This document shows, piece by piece, positions 42,318-52,293 of a DNA stretch of 64,000 nucleotides. The notes under the pieces are model-generated. The model ran no database searches. It saw only the letters and a program-made list of their open reading frames with translations, and was not told the origin of the DNA. Both the position numbers and the translations under genes were made by a program. Each line of letters opens with the position of its first letter. Within the stretch, counting starts at the first letter, position 1. Origin of the DNA: Enterococcus raffinosus (GTDB taxonomy: Bacteria; Bacillota; Bacilli; Lactobacillales; Enterococcaceae); contig NZ_JAHLOS010000012.1 in assembly GCF_018917525.1 (NCBI RefSeq), forward strand, positions 42,351 through 106,350, read 5' to 3'.

Positions 42318-45300
42318 TTATTTATTCATTAGTTCTTCGTAACTTTTCGCGCGTTCTTCCATATCTTCAACTGTTTGATTCAGCATTTCTTCTACTAGCG
42401 CATCATCTTTCTTGATGTTATGCAAAGCAGAGAATCGAGTTTGACCTTCTAAGAAGTCATTCATCTTGCTGAAGTCTGTTTTCTTGAAGTCGATACGCAT
42501 TGGGTCTTTACCCTTTTGTGCACGAACAGGATCATAGCGATAAAGCGGCCAATAACCTGATTCTACAGCTTTCGTAGATTCTTCGATAGATTTGCTCATA
42601 CCACCGCGGATACCATGATTGATACAAGGTGTATAGCCGATCACCAATGAAGGTCCAGGATAAGCCTCCGCTTCTTGAATCGCTTTTAAAGCCTGTGTTG
42701 GGTTGGCCTCGATTGCAACCTGTGCGACATAAACATCGCGATAAGTCATGGCAATCATACCGAGATCTTTTTTCTTCGTCTTCTTACCGCCGGCAGCGAA
42801 TTTCGCAATAGCTGCTGATGGTGTTGCTTTCGACATTTGACCACCGGTATTGGCATAAACTTCATTATCCATTACCAAAATGTTCACATCTTCGCCAGAA
42901 GCAAGAACATGGTCGATTCCGCTAAAGCCGATATCGTATGCCCAACCATCTCCGCCAATAATCCATTGGCTAGGTTTAGCAAACATTTCGCTATCAGCTA
43001 GAATAGATTGCAATTCTGGATCTGTTTCTTCGCTCAATACCGCGCTCAATTTAGCAGCACGTTGCTGACTGCCTTCACCTTCTAACATATGGTCCAACCA
43101 ATCCTGCATCTGTGCTTTTGTATCTTCAGAACCGAGACCTTTTGCTAAAGCTGAAGAAATTTTATTCGCTACTCGATTGCGTTTTGTTTCATTCGCCATA
43201 TGCATTCCTAAGCCATATTCAGCATTGTCCTCAAATAGCGAGTTACTCCAAGCTGGGCCACGTCCGTCTTGATTGACTGTATACGGTGTCGCTGGTGCTG
43301 AACCGCCCCAGATAGAAGAACAGCCAGTCGTGTTAGCGACCATCATCCGATCCCCAAATAACTGTGTCAAAAGCTTCACGTATGGTGTTTCCCCACAACC
43401 GGCACAAGCTCCTGAGAACTCTAACAACGGTTGCTCAAATTGAGAGCCTTTAACGGAGAATTTCTTCGCTGGATTTTCTTTTTGACGCAATGTCATGGCA
43501 AATGCCCAATTCATCGCTTGTTCTTTTTGTTCCTCATATGATCTCATCACCAGAGCTTTTTCTTTAGCTGGACAAGCTTCTACACATAGTCCACAGCCAG
43601 TACAATCCTCTAAAGAAACTTGGATACGATATTTTAAGCCGTCTTTTCCACGCATGTCGCGAGTCACAAAGCCTTCAGGAGCTGCTGCCATTTCTTCATC
43701 ATCAGCAAGGAATGGTCGAATCGCTGCATGTGGACAGATAAAGGCACATTCATTACACATTGTACAGGCTTCAGGAATCCACTCAGGAACTTCTAGCGCA
43801 ATTCCGCGTTTCTCATAAGCCGCTGTACCAGAAGGCATTACGCCGCCTAGCATGCCGTTTTCGATCAAGTCATTGACAGAAAGCTGATTTCCTTCCTGAC
43901 GATTCACTGGTTCAAGAATATTGCGAATGTAGTCTGGTTTGGTGTCATCGCCGCCGCTAAACAGCGCCTTACCTTCAACTTCAGCCCACTCAGCTGGAAT
44001 CTCAATTTTCTTCAATTCAGCGACAGTCGCATCAATCGCCTGCCAATTACGTTCAACGATTGTTCTAGATTTCTTACCGTAGGCAGCATCTACTTCTGCC
44101 TTAAGCAGTGGTAGATAAGTCTCGTGATCCATGATATCCGTCAGCTCAAAGAAAGCTGTTGACATCACTTGATTGATCCGTCCACCTAAGCCAGTTTTTT
44201 GAGCGATGTCCATCGCATTGATAATATAGAAATTAATATTGTGGTCAGCTAAATAGCGTTTGAGACGGTTTGGCAATAATTGCTTGACCTTCTCTTCATC
44301 CCAAACTGTATTCAATAAGAAAGTACCGCCATCTTTTAAGCCCTTTAATAAATCATATTGATGGATATAAGCGCTATTGTGACAACCGACAAAGTCAGCC
44401 GCTTCTACATTGTAAGTAGAAAGAATTGGTTCTTTCCCGAAACGTAAATGAGAATTCGTCAATCCACCTGACTTCTTCGAATCGTAAGAGAAATATGCTT
44501 GTGCATAATAATCGGTATTGTTCCCGATAATCTTGATCGCTTGCTTATTCGCTCCAACAGTACCATCTGATCCAAGTCCCCAGAATTTCGCTTGGAAGGT
44601 TGATTTTGGTGTCAAATCTAGCACTTCGCTCATTGGCAAGGATAGATTTGTCACATCATCAATGATTCCGATCGTAAACCGTTGTTTCAGCTCAGCAGCT
44701 GGGAATAACAAATGATTGAAAACAGCGACGATTTGATCTGGTGTCACATCTTTCGAAGCAATTCCGTAACGGCCGCCGATAACGATTGGTCGATTGGTAT
44801 GACGATAAAGCACACTCTGAACATCCAGCAATAAAGGTTCGCCGTCTGATCCAGGTTCCTTCGTCCGGTCTAGAACCGCTACTTTTTCAACCGTTTCTGG
44901 TAATTTCGCCAACAAGTTTTCTGCTGGGAATGGACGATACAAATGAATATCTAGGAAGCCAACTTTACGACCGTTTGCATTCAGATAGTCGACCGTTTGC
45001 TGGATTGTTGGAGAAGCTGACCCCATCGCGATGATCACTTCTGTTGCTTCAGGATCACCATAGTAATTCGTCAAATCATAGTTCGTACCACGCAGATTGT
45101 TGATCTTGTTCATATACTTCTGCACAATCGCAGGCATTTCATCGTAATAGCGATTGACTGTTTCTCTTTGTTGGAAATGAATATCGGGATTTTGTGCTGT
45201 ACCAGATACATTTGGACGATTAGGGTTCATTCCTAATCTTCTAAAGTCAGCTAAAGCTTCCCAGTTCATCATTGCCTTTAAATCATCGTAGTCAATGACT

Positions 45301-45851
45301 TCGATTTTTTGCAGCTCATGACTTGTTCTAAAGCCATCAAAAAAGTTCATGAACGGCAGCTTGCCTTCGATACTTGCTAAGTGTGCCACTGCGGACAAGT
45401 CCATTACTTCTTGGACGCCACCTTCTGCTAGCATACAAAAACCTGTTTGGCGAGCAGCCATTACATCACTGTGATCACCGAAGATACTTAATGCGTTGGT
45501 GGATACTGCACGTGCCGCTACGTGGAAAACGGTCGGTAATAACTCACCAGCGATTTTAAACATGTTTGGAATCATCAACAGCAAACCTTGTGAAGCTGTA
45601 TAAGTCGTGGTTAGGACTCCTGTTTTCAGGGAACCATGGACCGTTCCAGCAGCACCGGCTTCTGATTGCATCTCTACTACCTTAACTGTCTCGTTGAAAA
45701 TATTCTTGCGACCCTGTTCTGCCCACTCATCAACGACTTCCGCCATCGTTGAACTAGGAGTGATCGGATAGATTCCTGCAACTTCAGTAAATGCGTAGGA
45801 TATATGCGCCGCTGCTGTATTTCCATCCATTGTTTTCATAGTTTTCATCAT
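42318..45851 (-). CDS. nifJ: Pyruvate:ferredoxin (flavodoxin) oxidoreductase
   Basis: This 1177-residue single-chain enzyme oxidises pyruvate to acetyl-CoA and CO2 and passes electrons to ferredoxin or flavodoxin. Domains run in the usual order: pyrimidine-binding (MDGNTAAAHISYAFTEVA, IYPITPSS), gamma and beta-type domains, two 4Fe-4S clusters (CTMCNECAFICPHAAIRP, CTGCGLCVEACP), and the C-terminal TPP domain (GACAGCGETPYVKLL, IGGDGWAYDIGFSG). The exact start among several in-frame Met codons is uncertain; AGGTG lies just upstream. It is the last gene of a four-gene operon with flavodoxin and NfnAB. It is oxygen-sensitive in most organisms, so it implies an anaerobic mode. Confidence 0.95.
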   Translation of the reverse strand: MMKTMKTMDGNTAAAHISYAFTEVAGIYPITPSSTMAEVVDEWAEQGRKNIFNETVKVVEMQSEAGAAGTVHGSLKTGVLTTTYTASQGLLLMIPNMFKIAGELLPTVFHVAARAVSTNALSIFGDHSDVMAARQTGFCMLAEGGVQEVMDLSAVAHLASIEGKLPFMNFFDGFRTSHELQKIEVIDYDDLKAMMNWEALADFRRLGMNPNRPNVSGTAQNPDIHFQQRETVNRYYDEMPAIVQKYMNKINNLRGTNYDLTNYYGDPEATEVIIAMGSASPTIQQTVDYLNANGRKVGFLDIHLYRPFPAENLLAKLPETVEKVAVLDRTKEPGSDGEPLLLDVQSVLYRHTNRPIVIGGRYGIASKDVTPDQIVAVFNHLLFPAAELKQRFTIGIIDDVTNLSLPMSEVLDLTPKSTFQAKFWGLGSDGTVGANKQAIKIIGNNTDYYAQAYFSYDSKKSGGLTNSHLRFGKEPILSTYNVEAADFVGCHNSAYIHQYDLLKGLKDGGTFLLNTVWDEEKVKQLLPNRLKRYLADHNINFYIINAMDIAQKTGLGGRINQVMSTAFFELTDIMDHETYLPLLKAEVDAAYGKKSRTIVERNWQAIDATVAELKKIEIPAEWAEVEGKALFSGGDDTKPDYIRNILEPVNRQEGNQLSVNDLIENGMLGGVMPSGTAAYEKRGIALEVPEWIPEACTMCNECAFICPHAAIRPFLADDEEMAAAPEGFVTRDMRGKDGLKYRIQVSLEDCTGCGLCVEACPAKEKALVMRSYEEQKEQAMNWAFAMTLRQKENPAKKFSVKGSQFEQPLLEFSGACAGCGETPYVKLLTQLFGDRMMVANTTGCSSIWGGSAPATPYTVNQDGRGPAWSNSLFEDNAEYGLGMHMANETKRNRVANKISSALAKGLGSEDTKAQMQDWLDHMLEGEGSQQRAAKLSAVLSEETDPELQSILADSEMFAKPSQWIIGGDGWAYDIGFSGIDHVLASGEDVNILVMDNEVYANTGGQMSKATPSAAIAKFAAGGKKTKKKDLGMIAMTYRDVYVAQVAIEANPTQALKAIQEAEAYPGPSLVIGYTPCINHGIRGGMSKSIEESTKAVESGYWPLYRYDPVRAQKGKDPMRIDFKKTDFSKMNDFLEGQTRFSALHNIKKDDALVEEMLNQTVEDMEERAKSYEELMNK

Positions 45852-45862
45852 TTGCACCTCGC

Positions 45863-47272
45863 TTAAACCAATTGCTCCTGCTTTGTCTTTTGAATGTATT
45901 GATCAATTTCATTTGCTGCGATTTTTCCAGCACCCATTGCTAAAATAACAGTGGCTGCACCTGTCACGATATCTCCTCCAGCGAAAACACTTGGGATCGA
46001 AGTTGCACAGGTTTCTTCATCAGCATCGATGTATCCCCATTTATTCAATGCGAGCTCAGGGAACGTATCTAATAAAACTTTATTAGCCCCTTGTCCGATT
46101 GCTTCGATAGCAGTATCTGCTTCAATAATGAACTCACTGCCTGGAATAACGATTGGTCGACGGCGGCCAGATTCATCTGGTTCGCCTAACTCCATTTGAA
46201 CACATTTGACGGCCTTTAATCGTCCGTTGCCATCGTCTATGTATTCGATAGGATTGCTTAACCAATGGTATTCAATTCCTTCTTCAACTGAATGGTGATA
46301 CTCTTCCTCACGAGCTGGTAATTCTTCTAACGAGCGTCGATAAACAATTGATACTTTTTCTGCTCCTAAACGTTTTGCTGATCGCGCAGCGTCCATTGCA
46401 ACATTTCCGCCACCGATAACAACGACATTTTTTGATTTTTGAACGGGGGTATCGTACTCAGGGAATTGATAGCCGTGCATCAAATTTACTCGAGTTAAGT
46501 ATTCACTAGATGAGTAGACTCCGTTTAATGACGTCCCTTTGATACCTTGGAATCTTGGAGCACCCGCTCCAACAGAAAGATAGCAGGCGTCAAACTCATC
46601 AATGATCTCGTCCATAGTAATCGTTTTTCCTACGACGACATTTGTTTCGATTTTTACCCCTTGTGCGACGATCCGCTCGATTTCTTGCTTAACAATTCGT
46701 TTTGGCAGACGGAATTCTGGAATTCCGTAAGTCAAAACACCACCTGGTGCATGTAATGCTTCATAGACAGTCACATCGTAGCCTAATTTCGCTAAATCAC
46801 CTGCCGTGGTAAGGCCAGAAGGCCCTGAACCAATTACTGCTACGCGGCCCTTGTCGCCACTGACTTCTTTGTATTCAAAAGGTTGCTCCAACGCCCAGTC
46901 TGCAACTAATCGTTCTAACTTTCCGATGGCTACTGGCTCAAACTTCTTGGAACGCCCTAATCGGCAAACCATTTCACATTGTTTCTCCTGTGGACAAACA
47001 CGTCCGCAGATTGCAGGTAAATTTGTATACCGACCTAAAATTTCATAGGCTAACGGCATATCCCCTTCTTCGATCGCCTTGATAAAGCCAGGAATATCGA
47101 TCATTACAGGACATTCTGTAATACAAGGGGCATTTTTACATTGCAAACAACGACTTGCTTCTAGTCGGCCCTCTTCCAAGGTGTAGCCCAATGCCACTTC
47201 ATCAAAGTTTTGATTGCGGATCTCAGGGGCTTGCTCCTTCATTGGCGTTTTTGTATAACTGCGTTTAGCCAT
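45863..47272 (-). CDS. nfnB: NfnB-type NADPH-dependent subunit (GltD/SudA-like)
   Basis: This 469-residue protein has an N-terminal cysteine-rich domain for two 4Fe-4S clusters (CLQCKNAPCITECPV, CGRVCPQEKQCEMVC), then FAD (VIGSGPSGLTTAG) and NADP (VIGGGNVAMDAA) sites and FAGGDIVTGAATV near the end. Alone it resembles the glutamate synthase small chain, but no large chain is adjacent. The 8-base overlap with the NfnA-like gene (ATGGCTAA) indicates the electron-bifurcating transhydrogenase NfnAB, which links NADH, NADPH and ferredoxin. Confidence 0.88.
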   Translation of the reverse strand: MAKRSYTKTPMKEQAPEIRNQNFDEVALGYTLEEGRLEASRCLQCKNAPCITECPVMIDIPGFIKAIEEGDMPLAYEILGRYTNLPAICGRVCPQEKQCEMVCRLGRSKKFEPVAIGKLERLVADWALEQPFEYKEVSGDKGRVAVIGSGPSGLTTAGDLAKLGYDVTVYEALHAPGGVLTYGIPEFRLPKRIVKQEIERIVAQGVKIETNVVVGKTITMDEIIDEFDACYLSVGAGAPRFQGIKGTSLNGVYSSSEYLTRVNLMHGYQFPEYDTPVQKSKNVVVIGGGNVAMDAARSAKRLGAEKVSIVYRRSLEELPAREEEYHHSVEEGIEYHWLSNPIEYIDDGNGRLKAVKCVQMELGEPDESGRRRPIVIPGSEFIIEADTAIEAIGQGANKVLLDTFPELALNKWGYIDADEETCATSIPSVFAGGDIVTGAATVILAMGAGKIAANEIDQYIQKTKQEQLV

Positions 47273-48101
47273 TTGAACTCACCTGCTTTTCATATCTTTC
47301 GTTAGCCAGTAATTCCTCTGGACGATATTGCTGCATTCGATTGACAAACTCATCCCAATCGACTTCTTCGCCTAAAAATTCCGGCCCGTCAACACAAGCG
47401 AATTTAATCGAATCGCCTACGGTTACACGACAACCGCCGCACATACCAGTCCCATCGATCATAATTGGATTTAATGAAACGTAAATCGGTACATCATATT
47501 TCTGCGCAGTAAGTGTGCAAAATTTCATCATAATACTTGGACCAATCGCCCAGGCCATCGAAATTTTTTCACGTTTGAAAACTTCTTCCATGGCATCCGT
47601 AACGAGTCCTTTTTCCCCAAGTGACCCATCATCCGTCATCAGAATCAGCTCATCGGAATACTTTCCGCAATCTTCTTGAAGTATCAATAAATCCTTGTTT
47701 TTCGCTCCAAGAACAGTAATTACACGATTTCCGGCTTCCTTTAATCCTTTTACGATCGGGAACAATGCCGCTATCCCAACACCGCCTCCTACCAAGAGAA
47801 CGGTACCATAATTCTCAATATCTGTTGCTTTTCCTAACGGACCTACAATATCCGTTAAAGCTTCACCAGCCATAACAGTCGCGAGCTGGGCTGTCGATTT
47901 GCCGATCACTTGAAAGATTAAGCGTACCCAACCCGCTTCTTTGTCCGTATCAACGACAGTCAGCGGAATACGCTCACCATTTTCGTCGATTCGCAAGATC
48001 ACAAACTGCCCTGGTTGCGCTTTACTGGCAATTCGTGGTGCATCAACTAAAATTTCAAATTCCGTTGGTGCCAGTTCCTTGCGTTCTAATACTTTAAACA
48101 A
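47265..48101 (-). CDS. nfnA: NfnA-type FAD/2Fe-2S subunit (SudB/PyrK-like)
   Basis: This 278-residue protein has the ferredoxin-reductase fold: FAD site (GQFVILRIDENGERIPLT), NAD site (VLLVGGGVGIAALFPIV) and a C-terminal 2Fe-2S motif (TGMCGGCRVTVGDSIKFACVDGPEF). A TTG at 48101 (MFKVLERKELAP) fits the usual family N-terminus and has GGAG 7 bases upstream. Another TTG at 48122 with AAGGA is possible. It sits between flavodoxin and NfnB genes in one operon and should receive NADH electrons. Confidence 0.88.
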   Translation of the reverse strand: MFKVLERKELAPTEFEILVDAPRIASKAQPGQFVILRIDENGERIPLTVVDTDKEAGWVRLIFQVIGKSTAQLATVMAGEALTDIVGPLGKATDIENYGTVLLVGGGVGIAALFPIVKGLKEAGNRVITVLGAKNKDLLILQEDCGKYSDELILMTDDGSLGEKGLVTDAMEEVFKREKISMAWAIGPSIMMKFCTLTAQKYDVPIYVSLNPIMIDGTGMCGGCRVTVGDSIKFACVDGPEFLGEEVDWDEFVNRMQQYRPEELLANERYEKQVSSNG

Positions 48102-48131
48102 ATCCTCACTCCGTTCTTTCAATGTGATTCC

Positions 48132-48581
48132 TTACTCCGCTGCTTCGATCAGCGTTTTTACAAAAGCTTTCAATACTTCTTCGTCATCATCGTCCGCTTC
48201 ATTTTCGATTTTCAATGTTTCTGCTGCTTTTTTCGCCCCAGTTTTAGCAAAGGCTTCATCGAATGCAATCGCCGCATGACAGAAATAATCCGGATATAAT
48301 TCACTGTCTCCGCTTCCTACAACACCATAAACTTTTCCTGATAGATCTTCATCTGGCAGTTCTTCGTGGAAATCTTCCAAATCAAACGGTATCTCGCCAT
48401 CTCCATCAGTATAGGTAGCTAGGACACAGATATCCGCATCTTCATAAAAATCTGCTTCCGCATCATCAGCGTCAACGCGTTCAACGTCGATACCGTTTGC
48501 TTCGAAAGCATCCTCCAGAATTTCAGAGATTCCTTCTGTGTTTCCTGTGTTAGTTGCATAAACGATCTTTGCTAGTGTCAT
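48132..48581 (-). CDS. Flavodoxin
   Basis: This 149-residue acidic FMN protein has the phosphate loop YATNTGNTEG and the isoalloxazine loops LATYTDGDGEIP and GVVGSGDSELYPDYFCHA. It carries low-potential electrons, and as first gene of the operon with NfnAB and NifJ it is the likely partner of pyruvate oxidoreductase. The ATG at 48581 follows GGAAGG by 9 bases. The ATG three codons earlier overlaps that site. Confidence 0.94.
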   Translation of the reverse strand: MTLAKIVYATNTGNTEGISEILEDAFEANGIDVERVDADDAEADFYEDADICVLATYTDGDGEIPFDLEDFHEELPDEDLSGKVYGVVGSGDSELYPDYFCHAAIAFDEAFAKTGAKKAAETLKIENEADDDDEEVLKAFVKTLIEAAE

Positions 48582-48957
48582 TTTGTTCATCCTTCCTTCT
48601 TATCTGATTTTGGATAAATAAAGCCAATAAGATTTGGCTATTATTCCTTAAATAATGAAAGCCCTTTTTTGCATTTTGGAAAGAAACCTCAAAATAAATA
48701 TTAGAAGTTTGCCACTTTTATCATAACTCAAAACCGTGAATTAATGAACATCTCATTGGGATTTTTATTCGCTATTTTTTTAATAAAACATGTTTTTCGA
48801 TGGATTTTTGAGTTCTAACAACTCTAATTGAGAAAGCTTTTCATTTAGCGGTATATTTTTATTCTTGGCTGCTAAAAATACGAAAAAACCAGCCTGTCAA
48901 AAATGACCTGCTGGTTTAATAAATTGGATAATTATAGAGTCCAATTGAGAAAAAATT
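48582..48957 (-). other. Upstream region of the flavodoxin operon
   Basis: These 376 bases contain the holA terminator (48882-48917) and about 300 bases of AT-rich leader. On the minus strand TTCATT-17-TATGAT near 48717-48747 is a possible promoter. A small AGCCAA/TTGGCT hairpin lies near 48622-48640. I see no Rex box, riboswitch or small gene. Confidence 0.4.
48882..48917 (-). terminator. Terminator of holA
   Basis: AACCAGC pairs with GCTGGTT, extended by an inner GGTCA/TGACA pairing, with T6 on the minus strand. Confidence 0.85.
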
Positions 48958-49986
48958 CTAATTTTTAATGCGCTCTGTTGATTTTAAAATAAACAGCTGA
49001 AAACTCAATTCTTTCTCAGCTTGTCCAGTTTTCACTTCATAATCATTTTGCACCAACTCATCATACATGGGTACGAGTAAATCCAATGGAAATTTCGCTA
49101 CCTGTTGCATCGCCAGCTTCACGCGATAAGGATGCACACCTAATGTCTCAGCGATATTGGCCTGCTGATAACCGATTTTTTGCAAAATCTTTGTTTGTAA
49201 TAGCAGTCGGATCTGGCCAATCAAGATGGCGGTCAGCTTAATGGTCTCCTCCCCTTGAAGATGAAGTTCTTCGTAGGTTTGATAGGCTTTTGCTGTATCT
49301 CCTTTTAAAATCTGTTCAGTCAATTCAAAAATATTATGTTCCAATGTTTTAGGTACCAAATCTTGAACCAATTGCAGGGTGATGGTTCCGCCTTCGCCTG
49401 CCAGCAATAACAGCTTTTCAATTTCGTTCATTGCCTTGGAAAGATCAAAATCAGTCAGCCGCAAGAATAGATCAAAAGCTTCCTTTGAAATCTTCACCTG
49501 TTCATTACTAATATAACGCTGTAAAAAATTGCGCAAATCCCGCTCCTGTAGCGGTGCTGCATCAATCACAGTGGTCTTTTTCAAGGCCTTCGTGATTTTT
49601 TTACGGGCATCCAGCTTAGGATAGGTTGCCCAAAAAACAACGATCGAAGTATCCAGTGGTTGTTTTAAATAATCTACTAAACTATCAGTATCTTGCTCGG
49701 GAACATTGCTTTTCTTTTCCCCAGTTAAAAAATAAGGCTTCTCAACAAAAATCAACCGATAATCACCGAAAAACGGTAATGTTTCAGCCTCGTCAATTAC
49801 TGCTCCTAAACCATTTTCTTCCATATCAAAAGACATGAAGTTCAATTCCTCTAAATCATCCTTCTTCATTCGATCTAAAAACGCCTGACGAATTTCCTGA
49901 ATCAAATAATCTTCCGTGCCGGTTACAAGATAGACTGGTTTCAATGGCGCATTTCTGATTTGCTGAAGGGCTTCTTGTGTATTCAT
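48958..49986 (-). CDS. holA: DNA polymerase III delta subunit
   Basis: This 342-residue clamp-loader subunit has the N-terminal AAA+-like module (KPVYLVTGTEDYLIQEIRQAF), a degenerate P-loop typical for delta, and the C-terminal collar domain (LLQTKILQKIGYQQANIAETLGVHPYRVKLAMQ). It opens the beta clamp. AGGAGT precedes the ATG. It follows comEC, the common order in Bacillales and enterococci, with a terminator behind it. Confidence 0.95.
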   Translation of the reverse strand: MNTQEALQQIRNAPLKPVYLVTGTEDYLIQEIRQAFLDRMKKDDLEELNFMSFDMEENGLGAVIDEAETLPFFGDYRLIFVEKPYFLTGEKKSNVPEQDTDSLVDYLKQPLDTSIVVFWATYPKLDARKKITKALKKTTVIDAAPLQERDLRNFLQRYISNEQVKISKEAFDLFLRLTDFDLSKAMNEIEKLLLLAGEGGTITLQLVQDLVPKTLEHNIFELTEQILKGDTAKAYQTYEELHLQGEETIKLTAILIGQIRLLLQTKILQKIGYQQANIAETLGVHPYRVKLAMQQVAKFPLDLLVPMYDELVQNDYEVKTGQAEKELSFQLFILKSTERIKN

Positions 49987-50068
49987 GTCATTACTCCTAA
50001 TTCAAACTGTTGTTCTTCATATGATCTTTATCGACAAACGAAAGACCTGACTATTTATGCTACCACGA

Positions 50069-52246
50069 TTATTCCAGAAAATCTATTAGGAGTTTGATTT
50101 CTCCTCGTTTTGTAATGGCGGACCATTGATAATAAATCATCCCTTGTTGATCTGTTCGAAAAATGCGGATCTTCTGCTTATTTAATTTTGTTAAGGTCTC
50201 TTGAGTCGGATGACCATATCGGTTCTTTTTACCAGCGGAAATGACCGCGTATTTCGGCCGGATTTTTTCTAACAGCTCTTCTCCAGTTGACGTATTGCTG
50301 CCATGGTGTCCGACCTTTAAAAAATCTACTTTCAGCTGCGGATAATGTCGAATCAGTGCTTCTTCTCCCGTTGTTTCTAAATCACCAGTCAATAAGAAAC
50401 GTTGATGGTTTAATGTAAAATAAGTGACCAGTGAATCGTCGTTATCTCCTTGGCTCTTTTCAGGCGAAAGTATCTGCAACTTAAGTTTATTACCGACTGT
50501 GTCTCCCTTTTTCACTAAATGGATCTTAGTGCCTTTGATCGATTGAATCAGCTTCTTCAGCTCTATCTGAGACCCTTTTGCTAGATAGAGATTTTTTACC
50601 TTAACGTTCTCTAGCACGTTCACCATTTCTCCCATGTGATCGGCGTCATTATGAGTAATTAGTAAATGATCAATCTTTGTACAACCTAATGACTTCAAAA
50701 ATGGTAATAGATTATAGTCCGAAAGGTGTTTTGATTGACGTGTTTGCCATTTCTTTTGCTTGAATTTTAAACGTCCACCAGTATCAATCAAAAAGGTCTC
50801 CTGCTTGAAGGGTAGCTTGATAAAGATACTGTCGCCTTGACCCACATCTACAAAGGCCACCATACCTTTTGTTGAAAAAGTGACAGAAGCTATTAGCAAG
50901 AAGGCAAGCCCCAATAACCAATATGTTTTTCGCTGATATTTCAAACGATCAATTAATAAAAGGACAGTCAGAATGAGAAATAAAAGGATCGTAAACGTTG
51001 GACGACCTATCGTTAGATTTGGAAAAGCCGCTAACGCTAATACTTTTTCAAGCAATCGAAAGAACTGCTCTAGTAAAAAACTTAAAAATTGCGGGATCGG
51101 CAAAAAACAGCCCAAAAAGAGAACGATACACCCTGGTAAGATCAACCATTCGAAAAGAGGAAACAGTAGGATCGTAAATAACCCGCCGATAATTGTCCAT
51201 TCACTAAAGCTATAGATCATAATCGGCAAGGCAAAAGCAGAAAATAAAACTAGCTGTTGCCAAGTTTTTAAACGCAAATCGTTAAGATAGGACAGTATCA
51301 ACGCAAAATATAAGCTTAGCTGCGCACCAACTGACCAAAATACTAGTGGAAAACAAAGGATTAGTAAAAATAGCATAATACTCCACTGATCAAGTTTTGA
51401 AAGCTGGATATCAAGGGTCAAGCATGCAAATGCAATAAGAAAACTCACAACTGCCCGGATTGTACTAAAACCGCCACCAGTCAAAAAGATCAATAGAAGT
51501 CCAACTGCACTCAACAAAAGAAGTCGCGTCTCTCTGACCAGCCCAGCTCTCTTCAGAAGCAAATGAACCCCGCCTAAGTAAAACTGGATATGCAACCCTG
51601 ATAGTGTAAACAAATGTAAGAGCCCTGTTGTCTTGTAGGCAGAAGTATAATCAGCAAATTGAGCATCTTTATAGCCAATTACTAACGCTTTGATATAACT
51701 AGCTAACCGACTAGAATAACGCTGGTCAATCCTCCAGATTAATTGGTGCCGCACAGTGCTGATTGAAAATTGCTGTATATTGAAAGGCTTTATTGACTCT
51801 GCTTGCAAAGTCTGAGTAAACCCAAGACTTTGATAGTATTTTTTTGCATCAAATCCATTTAGATTTCTGGCATTGTCAAAATCTTCAGTATCTCCATTGA
51901 CTATAGCCATATTAGGTAACGCTTTTCCTTGCCAAATCGCCTTCTCTGCTGGAGACTTCAAGGTATGATAAACTAAATATTTTTTCCCTTGTATTTTTCC
52001 TGTCAACTTTAGCGAGTTCCCATCAACCTTTATCGAGTCCGTTTGAATTTTCAAATAGCCATTTGTTATCTTCTGAGGCTCATTCTCAAGTTTGTTTACA
52101 TAATAATACGTTCGTAAACTAAGAAAAAAACTGCACAAAAAGACCATCAGCCAAAGCCGACGATTTTTCATGCAGATCATTCGAATAATTAAACTACTCA
52201 ATAGCAACAGCAGCAATAAATGAAACTGATAAAACAAACTCGCCAC
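50069..52246 (-). CDS. comEC: ComEC/Rec2-type DNA uptake channel
   Basis: This 725-residue membrane protein has N-terminal helices and an OB-like DUF4131 region, the Competence domain (HLFTLSGLHIQFYLGGVHLLL, GGGFSTIRAVVSFLIA) and a C-terminal metallo-beta-lactamase domain (ITHNDADHMGEMVNVL, VGHHGSNTSTGEELLE) thought to degrade one DNA strand. GTG at 52246 is the first standard start but lacks a good ribosome site. The frame stays open further upstream into comEB without ATG, GTG or TTG, so a non-standard start such as ATT is possible. Being intact, it suggests DNA uptake capacity. Confidence 0.93.
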   Translation of the reverse strand: MASLFYQFHLLLLLLLSSLIIRMICMKNRRLWLMVFLCSFFLSLRTYYYVNKLENEPQKITNGYLKIQTDSIKVDGNSLKLTGKIQGKKYLVYHTLKSPAEKAIWQGKALPNMAIVNGDTEDFDNARNLNGFDAKKYYQSLGFTQTLQAESIKPFNIQQFSISTVRHQLIWRIDQRYSSRLASYIKALVIGYKDAQFADYTSAYKTTGLLHLFTLSGLHIQFYLGGVHLLLKRAGLVRETRLLLLSAVGLLLIFLTGGGFSTIRAVVSFLIAFACLTLDIQLSKLDQWSIMLFLLILCFPLVFWSVGAQLSLYFALILSYLNDLRLKTWQQLVLFSAFALPIMIYSFSEWTIIGGLFTILLFPLFEWLILPGCIVLFLGCFLPIPQFLSFLLEQFFRLLEKVLALAAFPNLTIGRPTFTILLFLILTVLLLIDRLKYQRKTYWLLGLAFLLIASVTFSTKGMVAFVDVGQGDSIFIKLPFKQETFLIDTGGRLKFKQKKWQTRQSKHLSDYNLLPFLKSLGCTKIDHLLITHNDADHMGEMVNVLENVKVKNLYLAKGSQIELKKLIQSIKGTKIHLVKKGDTVGNKLKLQILSPEKSQGDNDDSLVTYFTLNHQRFLLTGDLETTGEEALIRHYPQLKVDFLKVGHHGSNTSTGEELLEKIRPKYAVISAGKKNRYGHPTQETLTKLNKQKIRIFRTDQQGMIYYQWSAITKRGEIKLLIDFLE

Positions 52247-52293
52247 TAAAATAGCGCTCAGAATCGGTAAGATTAAATAATTGCGAAAGGATT

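Noticed and set aside
45863..47272. Glutamate synthase small subunit
   Set aside because: The sequence fits that superfamily, but there is no large subunit nearby, and the overlap with an NfnA-like gene and linkage to nifJ and flavodoxin favour NfnB.
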